A DNA stretch of 64,000 nucleotides from Planctomycetota bacterium (GCA_022600195.1 JAHZKX010000051.1:62001-126000), one strand, 5' to 3'. Counted from the stretch's first letter, positions 34,840-45,483 are shown. The notes: generated from the letters alone by a model not told the origin. Numbers and translations are program-made.

Positions 34840-36213
34840 GTGCAAGATCAAACTGGCCATTCAGACAATACTCAATCGTCAATCAACCGCAGAAAATTTC
34901 TGGCAACATCTGCTTCCGCCGCAGCTGCTGTCGGCTTTGGTGCTCCTGCCATTGTTCGAGGTAGAAATCTAAATGAAAAACTCAATATCGCCATCATTGG
35001 TTCCGGAGGACGAGGTGGCAGTAACCTGAGGTCTGTCTCGTCCGAAAATATTACCGTCCTCTGTGATGTGAACGAACAAAATTTACTCCGCGCAGGACAG
35101 AGTCATCCTAAAGCAAAACAGTTCCGTGATTTTCGTAAGGTCTATGATCACGCTGACAAATTCGACGCGGTTGTCGTCAGCACCTGTGAACATACTCACG
35201 CTTTTGCAACACTGCCAGCGCTTCAATTAAAGAAACATGTTTACTGTGAAAAGCCACTGACTCATAGTGTCTGGGAAGCCCGTGTCATTCGAGAAGCAGC
35301 GCGAAAGGCAAATGTCGCCACACAAATGGGAACACAGATTCATGCCACCGATAATTATCGTCGAGTGGTCGAGCTGATTCAATCCGGAGCAATCGGCGAT
35401 GTGCAGGAAGCGCATGTGTGGGTCTCTCGTGCATGGGGTTGGCATCCCTCAGAAGCAGAAGCCCGCAAAGCCAAAGACATTGTCTATTCTGCAGAACGCC
35501 CGAGCCATTCCGATCCCATTCCTAAAAACCTGGATTGGGATCTTTGGCTGGGACCCGCACCGGCTCGTCCTTTCAACAACATTTATTTCCCGGGCCCAAA
35601 ATGGTACCGCTGGTGGGATTTCGGAAACGGAACGATGTCAGACTTAGGCAGCCACTGGATTGATTTACCATTCTGGGCATTAAAACTGGATTACCCGCTG
35701 ACCATTGAAGCCGAAGGCCCACCCATTCAAAAAGAAATCGCCCCCGCATCCATGCAGGCTGTCTATGAATACGGTCAGCGCGGCGATTTGCCCCCTGTCA
35801 CTGTGGGTTGGTATCAGGGCACTAACAAACCTAAACTCTGGAAAGAAGGTAAAATTCCTCAGTGGGGTAATGGTGTGTTATTTGTCGGCAAGAAAGGTAT
35901 GCTGCTTTCAGATTACCGTAAGCATGTTTTACTACCGGAAAAAGAATTTGCGGACTTCAAACCACCGGCACCATCTATTCCCAAATCTTTGGGACACCAC
36001 GCCGAGTGGATTCATGCCAGTAAAACCGGCGAACCTACCACCTGTAACTTCGAGTACGCAGGCCTGCTCACCGAAGCCAACCACCTGGGTAACGTGGCTT
36101 ATCGCACAGGTAAAAAACTGCACTGGGATACACAGGCGATGAAAGCAACAAATGCACCAGAGTCGGATCAGTACATCCGCCGTGAATATCGTAAAGGCTG
36201 GAAACTGATATAA
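34840..36213 (+). CDS. Gfo/Idh/MocA-family oxidoreductase, Tat-exported
   Basis: A 457-aa protein starting at GTG 34840 behind [17 protein letters not shown] is a twin-arginine signal. The NAD(P)-binding fold starts with [16 protein letters not shown], and the family's EKP motif appears as YCEKPLTH; catalytic [12 protein letters not shown] lies further on. Enzymes of this family act on sugars, inositols or related substrates, and planctomycetes carry many exported copies. Residual folding before export through Tat would keep the cofactor bound. Confidence 0.93.
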   Translation: MQDQTGHSDNTQSSINRRKFLATSASAAAAVGFGAPAIVRGRNLNEKLNIAIIGSGGRGGSNLRSVSSENITVLCDVNEQNLLRAGQSHPKAKQFRDFRKVYDHADKFDAVVVSTCEHTHAFATLPALQLKKHVYCEKPLTHSVWEARVIREAARKANVATQMGTQIHATDNYRRVVELIQSGAIGDVQEAHVWVSRAWGWHPSEAEARKAKDIVYSAERPSHSDPIPKNLDWDLWLGPAPARPFNNIYFPGPKWYRWWDFGNGTMSDLGSHWIDLPFWALKLDYPLTIEAEGPPIQKEIAPASMQAVYEYGQRGDLPPVTVGWYQGTNKPKLWKEGKIPQWGNGVLFVGKKGMLLSDYRKHVLLPEKEFADFKPPAPSIPKSLGHHAEWIHASKTGEPTTCNFEYAGLLTEANHLGNVAYRTGKKLHWDTQAMKATNAPESDQYIRREYRKGWKLI

Positions 36214-36721
36214 GTTGAAGTGAGGAACTTAATCTACCGGTTTCGAAAGAGTCAAAGCATCGGAGACCTCCTATGCTCCTGAAGTGCGAGGCCGCTGGCT
36301 TTGAACCCTTGCGAACTTGAAGAAGGCGATCACTACAGGGTCAACTGTGATGGCTCCGATTTCCAACTCGCAACACAGTGCCTTAGATGGTTTTAATCGA
36401 GGCTGACTACTTGCATGCTAGATAAACCAATTTGAACCCCCAAAAAGAAATTAAGATATGCTAATATAAAGCGATCAGCCGCTCAGCATCTCGTCCACCC
36501 GCCACTATAATTGTATAATGAACTTCGGCAGATTGATCGGGTCTTGTAGATGACCAGCACAGAGCCCTTTCTGCCATAAGTATGGTACTGAGTCAATTGC
36601 AGTCGGTTCGATATTGCTTTTCGAATTCTCCGTAGGTTGCCATAGAAGTGTTTGCCGAACCCACATCGCAAATCGATTCACGAATTCTTCCAGCTCGCTA
36701 CCATCGCCTTTCCTTAAGCAG
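36214..36721. other. 508-bp intergenic region between oxidoreductase and glycosyltransferase
   Basis: No convincing complete gene. On the minus strand from ~36700 there is a ~75-codon open stretch (ELEEFVNRFAMWVRQTLLWQ...) without a good ATG; a GTG start would give 57 residues ending near 36496. It may be a remnant of the adjacent phage module. This region should hold the right boundary of that module, but I could not identify an attachment site. Confidence 0.35.
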
Positions 36722-38635
36722 TTAGTTTCTAGGATTCAGGAAAACTAGCTCTTGATCAGATCTGTGCTTTGCCAGACCACCAATGGAATGATCAGAAGCG
36801 ACCCGCTGGCTTTTGATGCTCTCTTCCGTCATCTGCTTGATCTGTTCTCTCAATCCAGAACCATGCCCGCTGGTGACTTGATCGTTAGATAAAGAGGGGT
36901 TGTGCAATCGTCTCAAAGACACAACATCCTGCATTGCTACAGCTTTATAGCCAGCCAGAATGCAACGTTCATAAAACTCCGAGTCAGCTCCGGCAATCCA
37001 GGGAGCCATGCCGTTGGCGACTTCATACACGGACTTCCGCATTACCATCGTTGAGTTAACGATTGTACCAGAGGGGGATGCCGCATAGACCGCACCTGAA
37101 TGATGGTAAGGCTTCCAAGTAAGAGCCCGCCTCATTCTCTCGCTCTCGTCGTCATAAGATACAAACTGCTCCATTGAGCCGCCTACAATGTCGTAACCTT
37201 CTGCGATCAAATTAAGACTTTTATAGAGTCGCATCGGGAGAGAGAGGTCATCTGAATCTTGATTCGCAAAGCAGTCATGCTCCAGGTGGTCAAACAAACG
37301 GTTATAAGTCACATAAGGTCCTACCGGCCCATCGGTGTTCTTGTAGAATCTCACATTATCGAGTAGCGAAAATTCATAGCCGATTGGATCATATTTCATT
37401 CCATCGTTAACCAGATGAATTGTTGTCTTTACAAAATTTTGATTCAGCACTGACTTGATGGAATCCTTCAGGTATTTATAGTTCTCTTTACTGTATGGCA
37501 GGATCACATCGCACGCATAACTCTCTCGATGTTTTTGAGGCACGACAGGCGATCGAACTTTTGGAATCTGATTTGCTTTGCAGGCTGGTTTAATCTTTGT
37601 GGTCTGATTCATCACTAGCTGAGGAACTGGATCAACGGCTCTATTTCTTTTTTCAAAATACTCCTTCACCTCACGATGCAAGTCAGTCTTGTCTGAATTC
37701 CATGCCCAGAGACCTTGCTCATCTTTGCAAATATCTTTCGCAGGATCGAACCGGTGACGCTTTAGAATTTCATACCGTGAATGAATCTGACGATCTGAGT
37801 AATCACCATGATAGAGATGTTGCAATGTTCCAGACGTGTAACCAATCGAGAGTTTCTGCGAGATCCATCTCCGAAGCTGCTCGGAATCGCCGCCGCCGGT
37901 AATTCGTTTGTCATACAAACCGTCTACCAGCAACTCGCGACGAGCCGCCCAGGCACCACCGGGAGAACCTTCTTCTTTGTTGCCATCAACAGAGCATTTC
38001 CCGAAGCTCGGAATCGACTTCTCGATCTGGCCATCAGCCCTGATATAGTTTACACAATCATACATCTGGACCAGATCATATGTTTCAAGCTGCAGCTTCG
38101 TTTCTTCAAGCCAATTCGGATTTTCGAAGATCAGATCTGAGTCAATCCAGACGACAGCATCAACATCATCAGGCAGGTTCTCAATCGCAATATTGAGCAT
38201 GCTCTCTTTCTGCCAAAGTAAGTGCTTTTGCACATCCCCCTTAAGCTGGATAGAATGATCAGAGAGAAAATTGCCATCGAAGGACAGCTCTACAACGATC
38301 ACAGGTGAACCCAGACGTGCCATAAACGTTCTGAAGTTCTTTTCCTGATTACCATTTTTAGTGGGGTTGAAATAGGTCGTTAGAACGACAATGTTTTTGA
38401 TTTTAGATTTCCGGGGGATCACAGGATGACTCTCTCCCCATTGATTGCACCAGTTGCTTTTCTGCTTTGAATAGTCAGCACACTTTTTTTTGTACTGATT
38501 ACAATAGACGTCAGATCGATACTGGCATCTTTCGCAGGCACTGATCCTGCTTGTGAATTGCTGCTTTGTAACTTCAAGCTCTGAGAATTGGCGAAATTGA
38601 TTGAGGCAATGCGATAAGCTTCTGACATGTGTCAT
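36722..38635 (-). CDS. Two-domain glycosyltransferase with Cys-rich N-terminus
   Basis: A 637-aa protein. Residues ~34-63 contain six Cys (CERCQYRSDVYC ... KKKC ... WC), a likely metal-bound module. Residues ~80-320 are a GT-A fold with the DxD-like WIDSDLIFE. About 375-600 is a second, GT2-type domain (VILPYSKENYKYLKDSIKS, NQDSDDLSLPMR). It would modify a polymer or protein with sugar. It is the last gene of the tail region, 19 bp after the fibre gene, so it could glycosylate the fibre or the host receptor. No signal peptide. Confidence 0.78.
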   Translation of the reverse strand: MTHVRSLSHCLNQFRQFSELEVTKQQFTSRISACERCQYRSDVYCNQYKKKCADYSKQKSNWCNQWGESHPVIPRKSKIKNIVVLTTYFNPTKNGNQEKNFRTFMARLGSPVIVVELSFDGNFLSDHSIQLKGDVQKHLLWQKESMLNIAIENLPDDVDAVVWIDSDLIFENPNWLEETKLQLETYDLVQMYDCVNYIRADGQIEKSIPSFGKCSVDGNKEEGSPGGAWAARRELLVDGLYDKRITGGGDSEQLRRWISQKLSIGYTSGTLQHLYHGDYSDRQIHSRYEILKRHRFDPAKDICKDEQGLWAWNSDKTDLHREVKEYFEKRNRAVDPVPQLVMNQTTKIKPACKANQIPKVRSPVVPQKHRESYACDVILPYSKENYKYLKDSIKSVLNQNFVKTTIHLVNDGMKYDPIGYEFSLLDNVRFYKNTDGPVGPYVTYNRLFDHLEHDCFANQDSDDLSLPMRLYKSLNLIAEGYDIVGGSMEQFVSYDDESERMRRALTWKPYHHSGAVYAASPSGTIVNSTMVMRKSVYEVANGMAPWIAGADSEFYERCILAGYKAVAMQDVVSLRRLHNPSLSNDQVTSGHGSGLREQIKQMTEESIKSQRVASDHSIGGLAKHRSDQELVFLNPRN

Positions 38636-38654
38636 TGATGCTACTTTCTAAATC

Positions 38655-40445
38655 CTAGTAAGTCGTGAGCTGAGCAGGTTCTTCTTCTACGACGTCCATC
38701 CAGAATTCACGCTGCTCCAATTCCACGACCACGTACCCGCCACCCTGAACGTAGTTCGCAATTCCGAATGATCCTGCCGATGTATGCTGATACACATTCA
38801 GTGCATAATAATTCACGATACCATGATCGTTTTTATGCTCATGCTCGACGCTCTGATGGAAGTGGCCCCACACTCCATAGTACCCCCACTGTCTGCCCTC
38901 ACGATCAAAACCACTGGCATCAAAACCACCGTAGTCATAGCCATCTTTATCGAACCCGTTTTCATTGAACCCATGTACGTTGTAAGGTCCGTTAGGTGTG
39001 AGTACTCCGTCTGCATCGTAGGTGTACGGCCCCACAAGGAAAGCACCGTTATAGCCCCCCGGTCCGTAGTAACCACCGTATAGATTGTTGTAATTATAAC
39101 CCAGCCCTCCGAAGTATGCTCCACCGTAATATCCGAGAGGACCGCCGCCCCATCCACCGTAATAGCCATAGTCCCCGCCGCCATAATATCCATAGCCGTA
39201 CCCAAAGCGACCTGCACCATAATAACCTCCAGCCCCGTACCATCTCTGGTAATGATTCAGCGGTTTCGAGGCTGGAGTGATCTGAACCGTGTGAGTTCCG
39301 GGGAGAATTCGATAATCATAATCTCGAAGCTCGAATTGTTTGATCGGTGGTATATCTGGTGACCCAGATACACTGTTTGCCACTGGGGGGTCAGGATGAA
39401 TATGGATGATCCGTTGCCAGTACATTTGAGGCATTCTTACTCCCGCGAGATCGCCCATAAATTCAAGTATAAATCGACCTGTTCGAATACCGGGAGTGTA
39501 GACTTTTACATTTCCTTCACCCACACCTGGAAGACTCTCAAGTGCTGCTTGGATATCCGTTCCATCAGACTGAATCTCAAATGGTCCTACTGTTCCAAGA
39601 CTGCCCCAGACCAATTCGAATTCATATTGATGACCGAACGCCCCGGCGAAGTCGAGCAGCATCGTGTGATTCCACGCTGCTGACCTTGGGTTGACGTATT
39701 CCATGATATCAACTGCTACCGAACCCGTGGTGAAGATCTCATTTGTGATAGGTTCCTTCGTCAGAAAAACAATGCTCGGCTGTGTTGATTGGGCAGCAGG
39801 CGCAACATACGCCAATAAGTTTTTAGTTAGATCTTCGTCATCTTTTTTTCCTTTCGTTTTTTCTCCTGTGTTATATTTATAAACCCCTAAGACATTCCAA
39901 CCGACTTGTGAGAATTGATCTGAGTCCTCAACATCTTCAGGCAGTTGAAGCTCACCAGTCGGACTGCCAAGCAAGTTGGTGATCACGCCTTGACCGAACA
40001 GCTTTTCCTGCTGTTCGAATTTATCATATTCTTCGTCAGTATATTTTCCACCGAGCGTTCTTTTCGGTGCCTTGTATCGACCGAATATTTTATCGTTTGC
40101 GACATCGACGCTTTCTTCTTTGAAGCGACAAAAAGCAGGCGGGAATTTCATCCTGCCCTGGTGATTTTTGAGGATGGCCCCCTCTCCTGTGAAAGCCTGA
40201 GCTCCTGATGATGGTACAAAGTTCTCATCCTTTGTTGATGAGGCAATACTCCTCTGCTTCAGCAGTCTGACCTCATGCACGAAATGATCGTCATTGATTC
40301 TACGAAAGCCGACGACCTCAACACATGAATGATCAGGAATCACCAGATCTATATCATCTCTGCGATCTTCCTCTTTCTCATAATCATCACCGACGTTCAG
40401 ACAATCAAACCATTCACCGGGGCTGTTTAGCATATCATTGAGCAT
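38655..40445 (-). CDS. Tail fibre-like protein with Gly/Tyr-rich and GFDxxGY repeats
   Basis: A 596-aa protein of the tail module. Residues ~270-350 match a unit also found in the neighbouring 955-aa fibre (GPFEIQSDGTDIQAALESLP, FMGDLAG). A long Gly/Tyr-rich segment (about residues 405-475, many GYYGG units) follows, then five-residue repeats GFNENGFDKDGYDYGGFDAS, and a C-terminal portion with HFHQSVEHEHK. The repeats are the kind seen in adhesive or elastic fibre tips. The start at 40445 is 2 bp downstream of the previous stop. Confidence 0.65.
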   Translation of the reverse strand: MLNDMLNSPGEWFDCLNVGDDYEKEEDRRDDIDLVIPDHSCVEVVGFRRINDDHFVHEVRLLKQRSIASSTKDENFVPSSGAQAFTGEGAILKNHQGRMKFPPAFCRFKEESVDVANDKIFGRYKAPKRTLGGKYTDEEYDKFEQQEKLFGQGVITNLLGSPTGELQLPEDVEDSDQFSQVGWNVLGVYKYNTGEKTKGKKDDEDLTKNLLAYVAPAAQSTQPSIVFLTKEPITNEIFTTGSVAVDIMEYVNPRSAAWNHTMLLDFAGAFGHQYEFELVWGSLGTVGPFEIQSDGTDIQAALESLPGVGEGNVKVYTPGIRTGRFILEFMGDLAGVRMPQMYWQRIIHIHPDPPVANSVSGSPDIPPIKQFELRDYDYRILPGTHTVQITPASKPLNHYQRWYGAGGYYGAGRFGYGYGYYGGGDYGYYGGWGGGPLGYYGGAYFGGLGYNYNNLYGGYYGPGGYNGAFLVGPYTYDADGVLTPNGPYNVHGFNENGFDKDGYDYGGFDASGFDREGRQWGYYGVWGHFHQSVEHEHKNDHGIVNYYALNVYQHTSAGSFGIANYVQGGGYVVVELEQREFWMDVVEEEPAQLTTY

Positions 40446-40446
40446 A

Positions 40447-42606
40447 TTATCCCTTTGGCTTTACTTTCTGCGTTTTATCGATGATCTGACTTTGTGATTG
40501 AATCATCTCTTTCAGACTCGCCTCGCGTTGTCTTTCGTCGAAGTCTGGAACGATCGGCGCAATCTCTCTATTGCGAGAGATCGTAGTCGTCATGCCTGAT
40601 TCATTGCGACTGATCGTGACTTGATGAATGGCTCCATCGATCTCGATTTTTTTCAGTCCTGCATAAACACCAGAGCCACCGTCCTGAGTTACGATATTGA
40701 GAGACTCCACAGCAACTGTCGCCAGTGCCTGCTTTTCTAGTTCTTCTTTTTTGAAATTCGTATCTACTTCATGCTGCTTGATGTCGATCGCGTTATTCTT
40801 CTTCGAATTGTGAAAGAACTTATAAACCGCCCGATATGCCAGAACAATCTGATTGTTGATCACGACTTTTGTGCCTGGATCTTTTGGAACTTTCTGCGGT
40901 TTATCTTTCAACCCTTTGGGCAGACTAGCTGGCTTGCTTTTGTACTTCTCAGGGATCTTGTACTCATATTCATAGCGAGCCGTTTCGCCAACGATCGACT
41001 TGAGGGGAGTCGCAATCAGCAGCAGCAGCCTTGCAGGGAATGGTCTCTTGAGGCTCGGGCTTTTTTTTCCGTTTTCATCTGTGACCTGGATTGTCCCCAG
41101 TCGAATGATTGGCTCTTTGAATTTTATGATTCCCAGATCGGGAAGTATCTCATACTTATCCCGCTGAATTGGCACATTCAGCTGTGTGTTGCTTCGCTTG
41201 TCTTCATCCCAGATACTGCCGACCATCGACGCCGGTTTTCTTTCCAGCTTTCCAGTATAAGGATTGATCGACAGCTCTGCCCGCGTCTCAAAACAGGGAA
41301 GCACCTGGTTGAATTCCTCGAGTACATAATCTTCGAGTTTTCCTGTTTTTGGATTCTTCTGCTTTGGCCCCGGTAGAACCGGCCTTGATTTACGAAATAA
41401 CTCGCGTCCTGCTTCTTCATATTCCTCTACTTCATAATCAAAATTAGCATTAAAGAAATTGAAGACACCGTATTGATCTCCGTTCCTTACTCCATGAGCG
41501 ATTAAATCACCGAGCTTGTCATATTTCTTTCTGAGCGTTTCGTCTTCTTTTGTGCCGACTGGATACTTGAGGCGATAACAACGAAAGACCGTTTCCCTCG
41601 CTAATTGTAGGCTTTTCTTTCTCCGCAGGAACTCTGGCTCTTTCGGTTTTTTGTTATCCTCGACTTCTTTCAACTCTTGCTCAATTCTAGGGAATGTCGG
41701 GGGGCTTGATATGTGCCAGCCATTATCATCATTCGGCTTGTAGCTCAGATGGTTGATCGGCTTCCACATGCCGTCAGTATCCAGCCCGACTGCTTCCAGT
41801 TCCCAAGCTGTTTCGTGCATTGTGTGATTGCCGACGACGGTGATCGATTCAGGCACCTCAGGCAGATCGCTCTCGAAGCCTCCGCTCATCAAATCATCAG
41901 TCGGCAGAATATTATTGTTCCCGAAATTCTGCTTCGTTACACCTGCTCTCCTGATCCTCACTCGATCATCCCACCCCAAGCAGACACGGTATCCGATTGA
42001 GTTCACCAGATCATCAAGAGCCTGAGCTGGAGCAATGCGATCCCAGTGAACTTCGGGCCTGACTGCTTTTCTGTACTTGAATTTTTTCAGCTTCTCTAAT
42101 TCGTCGAGATCTTTTGTGTCGTAGTTCAATTCGCCCATTGCTTCGAGACACATGTCAGCCAATTGTCGAACTGTTTTTTCTTTGCGTTTCTCGATAATGC
42201 CGTTCTTCTTGATGTTCCAGTGTCCGGAGAAAGATCCGAACTTCCATTTCCAGCGACGATCGAAGATCGGGATCTGCCAGATCTCATTATTCTCTGCGCG
42301 TCTCAATGCAGCTTTATCTGGTCGGCAACCCTGCATCAAGATCTGGATCGTGCTTTCCCTTGTGGTAGCGAAACCTCCTGCATCCGTTTTGGTTTCAACC
42401 GTATCGAATTGGAATTTGAGATATCCATTCTGCTCGATCTGCACATAGTTCTTATTTTTAGGATCAAGGGGCTGCGGAGCCATCTCGATGATGCAGACAC
42501 CGGGAGCGATACCATGCGATCGAGTGTAACTCGCACCCACGATCTGCACGATGCCTGGATAAGAAACTGATCCAACGTGTTCATACTTTGTAGTATTCTT
42601 TTCCAC
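40447..42606 (-). CDS. Tail hub/baseplate-like protein
   Basis: A 719-aa soluble protein with many Lys/Glu, located between the LamG fibre and the Gly/Tyr-rich fibre. Short regions (ALDDLVNSIGYRVCLGWDDR, VVGNHTMHETAW) look like the beta-rich tail hub proteins related to the gp27/Tal group, but no diagnostic motif is certain. Size and order support a central tail protein. No enzymatic site seen. Confidence 0.62.
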   Translation of the reverse strand: MEKNTTKYEHVGSVSYPGIVQIVGASYTRSHGIAPGVCIIEMAPQPLDPKNKNYVQIEQNGYLKFQFDTVETKTDAGGFATTRESTIQILMQGCRPDKAALRRAENNEIWQIPIFDRRWKWKFGSFSGHWNIKKNGIIEKRKEKTVRQLADMCLEAMGELNYDTKDLDELEKLKKFKYRKAVRPEVHWDRIAPAQALDDLVNSIGYRVCLGWDDRVRIRRAGVTKQNFGNNNILPTDDLMSGGFESDLPEVPESITVVGNHTMHETAWELEAVGLDTDGMWKPINHLSYKPNDDNGWHISSPPTFPRIEQELKEVEDNKKPKEPEFLRRKKSLQLARETVFRCYRLKYPVGTKEDETLRKKYDKLGDLIAHGVRNGDQYGVFNFFNANFDYEVEEYEEAGRELFRKSRPVLPGPKQKNPKTGKLEDYVLEEFNQVLPCFETRAELSINPYTGKLERKPASMVGSIWDEDKRSNTQLNVPIQRDKYEILPDLGIIKFKEPIIRLGTIQVTDENGKKSPSLKRPFPARLLLLIATPLKSIVGETARYEYEYKIPEKYKSKPASLPKGLKDKPQKVPKDPGTKVVINNQIVLAYRAVYKFFHNSKKNNAIDIKQHEVDTNFKKEELEKQALATVAVESLNIVTQDGGSGVYAGLKKIEIDGAIHQVTISRNESGMTTTISRNREIAPIVPDFDERQREASLKEMIQSQSQIIDKTQKVKPKG

Positions 42607-42615
42607 AGGATTCCC

Positions 42616-45483
42616 TTATGTGAGCGTCACTGTGTAATTGCTTGCGAAATGCAGTTGCTCAAAATTTTTGATGTCCTGCATCACGATGACTGGGGCACTG
42701 ATGCAACCGGAGTCGTCAAAGATCTCTGAGCCTTCACTTTTCTTTGTGATAGCTGTGACAGCCTTCGGCCTGCGATCCTGATTGAAGTTCAGAACAGCAT
42801 CACCTGCCAGACTGATTGCAGTCGCCGTACCTGTCGAGTTGTAGTTCAGAGTTCCATCATTCACATCCAGAGCAGCATGAGCCCCGGCGTGGATCGTAGT
42901 CTCTCCTGCATCCTGTCTGAAAGTCGTCGTCGCTGAATTGATATCCAGATCGCCGCCTGTCTTGATGATGTCAGTGATCGTCACGCCGGCACCCAGAAAG
43001 ACAGTTGTATCGCTCGCCGCATCGTCAAAGAATGCTTGCCGTAAAGTAGCAATGGTAGAAACCTCAGTCGGATAGTAAGCGACTCCCAGAGATCCGCGAT
43101 TGATGTCAATCACATTGCTGGCATGAGTTCCGAGTAAGAGAATAGCCGGAGTGTTCGCATCTTCCCCAGTTCCAGAGTCGGTAATCAGCACTGTGCTTTG
43201 TACCGATCCCAGGTCAATCTTGATACGATCAGAGCCATCTCCCTCTTTGTCTCCGATGTTGATCAATGTCGCCCTGATTTTTAGATACTGGTCTCGATAC
43301 TCAAAATAAGAATTCGTTCCATCGGAATTCGTGCGAGGTAATCCGATGAAGCCGGTGAATGTTTGCTCGACGTGCAAAGCAGCCAAAGTCACTGCACTCT
43401 GGTCTAATCCGTAAAGGATACTGACATCAGTGTCAGAGATGTAAACGGTATCGCTTGTGACCGGGACTGTGTTCGAATTCCAGTTAGCGGCGATGCTCCA
43501 GTCATTCGGCCCTTCACTCGCCGTGGTCTCGGTTTGCGTCAATGGAGTGACCGTCGTCGCCACTGACCCAACTGGAGCGGTTACTCCTTTCGTGGTCTCA
43601 GTGACGAGCATTACTAAGGCTGATGTATCCATATCTAGCAGCTCCACATCAGTCACAGCCAGATCATTGATGAACTCAACAACAAGAGCAGTCCCAGGCC
43701 ACGGGCCACCAGTCACATTCACATTCACATTGCCACTCCCGATTGTCGAGATAGTATCGAGCAAGACCTCAGCCTCTGATGCCGTTGCATCGTAAGGGAT
43801 GTCAACGCCTACTCCCTGATAAGAGACAGTCACACTGCCTGCTGTAGGTGAGCCTGTGAGTGTGAGTGTTTGAACTTCGTTATTTCCGGCGGATAGAAAC
43901 GGATACTCGTCTCCAACTCCTGAATTGTACAAGTCGCCAACCTGCCCGATAGTCAGTGCTGAACTATAAATACCAACGGCGTCGATGTAACCTTCCCATG
44001 ACTCATAGGAGCTTAATCCGGAATGAGACCCGCCACCCACTTTGAGGTATGTAGAAGACGGTTCGCTGAAAGTGGTAGACGTTGCAGCCGTTACAAACGC
44101 CGCGCCATCAACGCTAATTTTTACGAGATTATTTACTGAGTCATATACTCCGACGACGTGTGCCCAAATGTTGATCGTCGCGGTCGCAACCGACGTTACA
44201 GTATAAGTTGTTCCTGAAATCGCGAAAGTAAACGTGTTATCGTGATTCATTTTCAAGTGATAATTTACAAATGATGAACTTGATGCTGCCATTATGATCC
44301 GGCCAAGACCAGCCGTTGCATTATCAAATTTAACCCATGCTGATACAGAAAAATCCTCTGTTCCTGCCTTAGTATGTTCTCCGCTGCTGCCCAATAAATA
44401 GTTGGATGAAGACGATGTACCACCGGGATAATGCACGCCATTTCCAATTACACCATTGGCGCCATGAGTCAACACGCCTGCGTTTGGTTCATCAAGTATC
44501 GTTGATCCGACACTATCCGTAAATTTTCCGCCTGACGCCTGTGTCTCGAAATTCCAAAAGTGCTCAGTCGCATCTTTGATTGTTGAACCACCAGCCGTTA
44601 TCTCAGCAGCAGATCCGGTTACCCCCGTCAGACTACTCGAATCAGCGACCAATAATGCAACATCTCTTGAAGCAAATTCGTCCTGAAAAGTAACCGTGAC
44701 TGGCGTTCCTGGTAATGCTCCACCGGCACATGAGACGGAGTCTGTCGGAATCGTTGTCAGCAATTCAAGAGCCGCCTCAATCGTTGCAGCACTTGCGTTG
44801 TAAGCGATGGGTGCGGTTGCTTCTCCACCGAATGAGAGAGTGAATGTTCCACCCGTGGGGCTGCTTGGACTTGAGATCGTCTGGATCTCATTCACGCCAC
44901 CCGTAAGATTCGTTGTTTCGATTGTCATCAATGCGACATTTGTTCCAGCCAGAGCCCCGGTAAATTCGACCGTCCAAGGTCCCGTTCCAGTGACAGTCAC
45001 ATCTCCCGCCCCGATGTTGCTCAACGCTTCGAGGGCAGCATCCACAGTCGCGGCACTCGCGTTGTAAGCAATGTTTCCCGTCGTCTGTCCATCAAAAGTC
45101 AGAGTGAATGTGCCGCCTGTCGCTGCTGTTCCTGAAAGTGTGATGACCTGAACCTCATTGTTCCCTGATCCGATTGAGACAGTCACCGCAAATGGCTTGC
45201 CTGCTGTTCTTGCTGTGAGCTTCATCACGCCTGTGAGATTGCTGTCATCGTCCACAACGGCCACCGCCGAGATTTCTGCGACCTCTGGAATTGTTGAATT
45301 GTTCCAGGCAGAGGCGACCTCAGCGATGATCAGGTCGCGTGTCGTGCCGGTCAGAGTCACTGAGAAAGTCCTGACTCCGAGTGCAAAGCTGATGATCTGG
45401 CCTGCTTCCACATCATCGGGAAACGTTACTGATTCGACTTGGGCAACGGCAGGAGCACCACCAATCCATATATGAGAAGCCAT
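42616..45483 (-). CDS. 955-aa tail fibre with LamG domain between beta repeats
   Basis: Residues ~135-285 contain two ~70-residue beta repeats (GGTFTLTFDGQTTGNIAYNA, GGTFTLSFGGEATAPIAYNA), and a third copy starts near ~550 (AGSVTVSYQGVGVDIPYDAT). The stretch from ~310 to ~530 is a LamG/concanavalin-like fold (TEDFSVSAWVKFDN, DGAAFVTAAT, YIDAVGIYSSALTIG), a sugar-binding module. The C-terminal 300 residues look like a beta-helix. It probably binds a surface glycan. The same repeat is found in the protein at 38655. Confidence 0.72.
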   Translation of the reverse strand: MASHIWIGGAPAVAQVESVTFPDDVEAGQIISFALGVRTFSVTLTGTTRDLIIAEVASAWNNSTIPEVAEISAVAVVDDDSNLTGVMKLTARTAGKPFAVTVSIGSGNNEVQVITLSGTAATGGTFTLTFDGQTTGNIAYNASAATVDAALEALSNIGAGDVTVTGTGPWTVEFTGALAGTNVALMTIETTNLTGGVNEIQTISSPSSPTGGTFTLSFGGEATAPIAYNASAATIEAALELLTTIPTDSVSCAGGALPGTPVTVTFQDEFASRDVALLVADSSSLTGVTGSAAEITAGGSTIKDATEHFWNFETQASGGKFTDSVGSTILDEPNAGVLTHGANGVIGNGVHYPGGTSSSSNYLLGSSGEHTKAGTEDFSVSAWVKFDNATAGLGRIIMAASSSSFVNYHLKMNHDNTFTFAISGTTYTVTSVATATINIWAHVVGVYDSVNNLVKISVDGAAFVTAATSTTFSEPSSTYLKVGGGSHSGLSSYESWEGYIDAVGIYSSALTIGQVGDLYNSGVGDEYPFLSAGNNEVQTLTLTGSPTAGSVTVSYQGVGVDIPYDATASEAEVLLDTISTIGSGNVNVNVTGGPWPGTALVVEFINDLAVTDVELLDMDTSALVMLVTETTKGVTAPVGSVATTVTPLTQTETTASEGPNDWSIAANWNSNTVPVTSDTVYISDTDVSILYGLDQSAVTLAALHVEQTFTGFIGLPRTNSDGTNSYFEYRDQYLKIRATLINIGDKEGDGSDRIKIDLGSVQSTVLITDSGTGEDANTPAILLLGTHASNVIDINRGSLGVAYYPTEVSTIATLRQAFFDDAASDTTVFLGAGVTITDIIKTGGDLDINSATTTFRQDAGETTIHAGAHAALDVNDGTLNYNSTGTATAISLAGDAVLNFNQDRRPKAVTAITKKSEGSEIFDDSGCISAPVIVMQDIKNFEQLHFASNYTVTLT

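Noticed and set aside
36230-36720. Possible tRNA or phage att site at the right end of the phage module
   Set aside because: No cloverleaf could be drawn and no matching repeat was found near 62591-62854.
38768-39220. Several long frames on both strands inside the Gly/Tyr-rich fibre gene
   Set aside because: Low-complexity GGTTAY-type codons keep other frames open by chance; only the 596-aa frame continues into ordinary protein on both sides.
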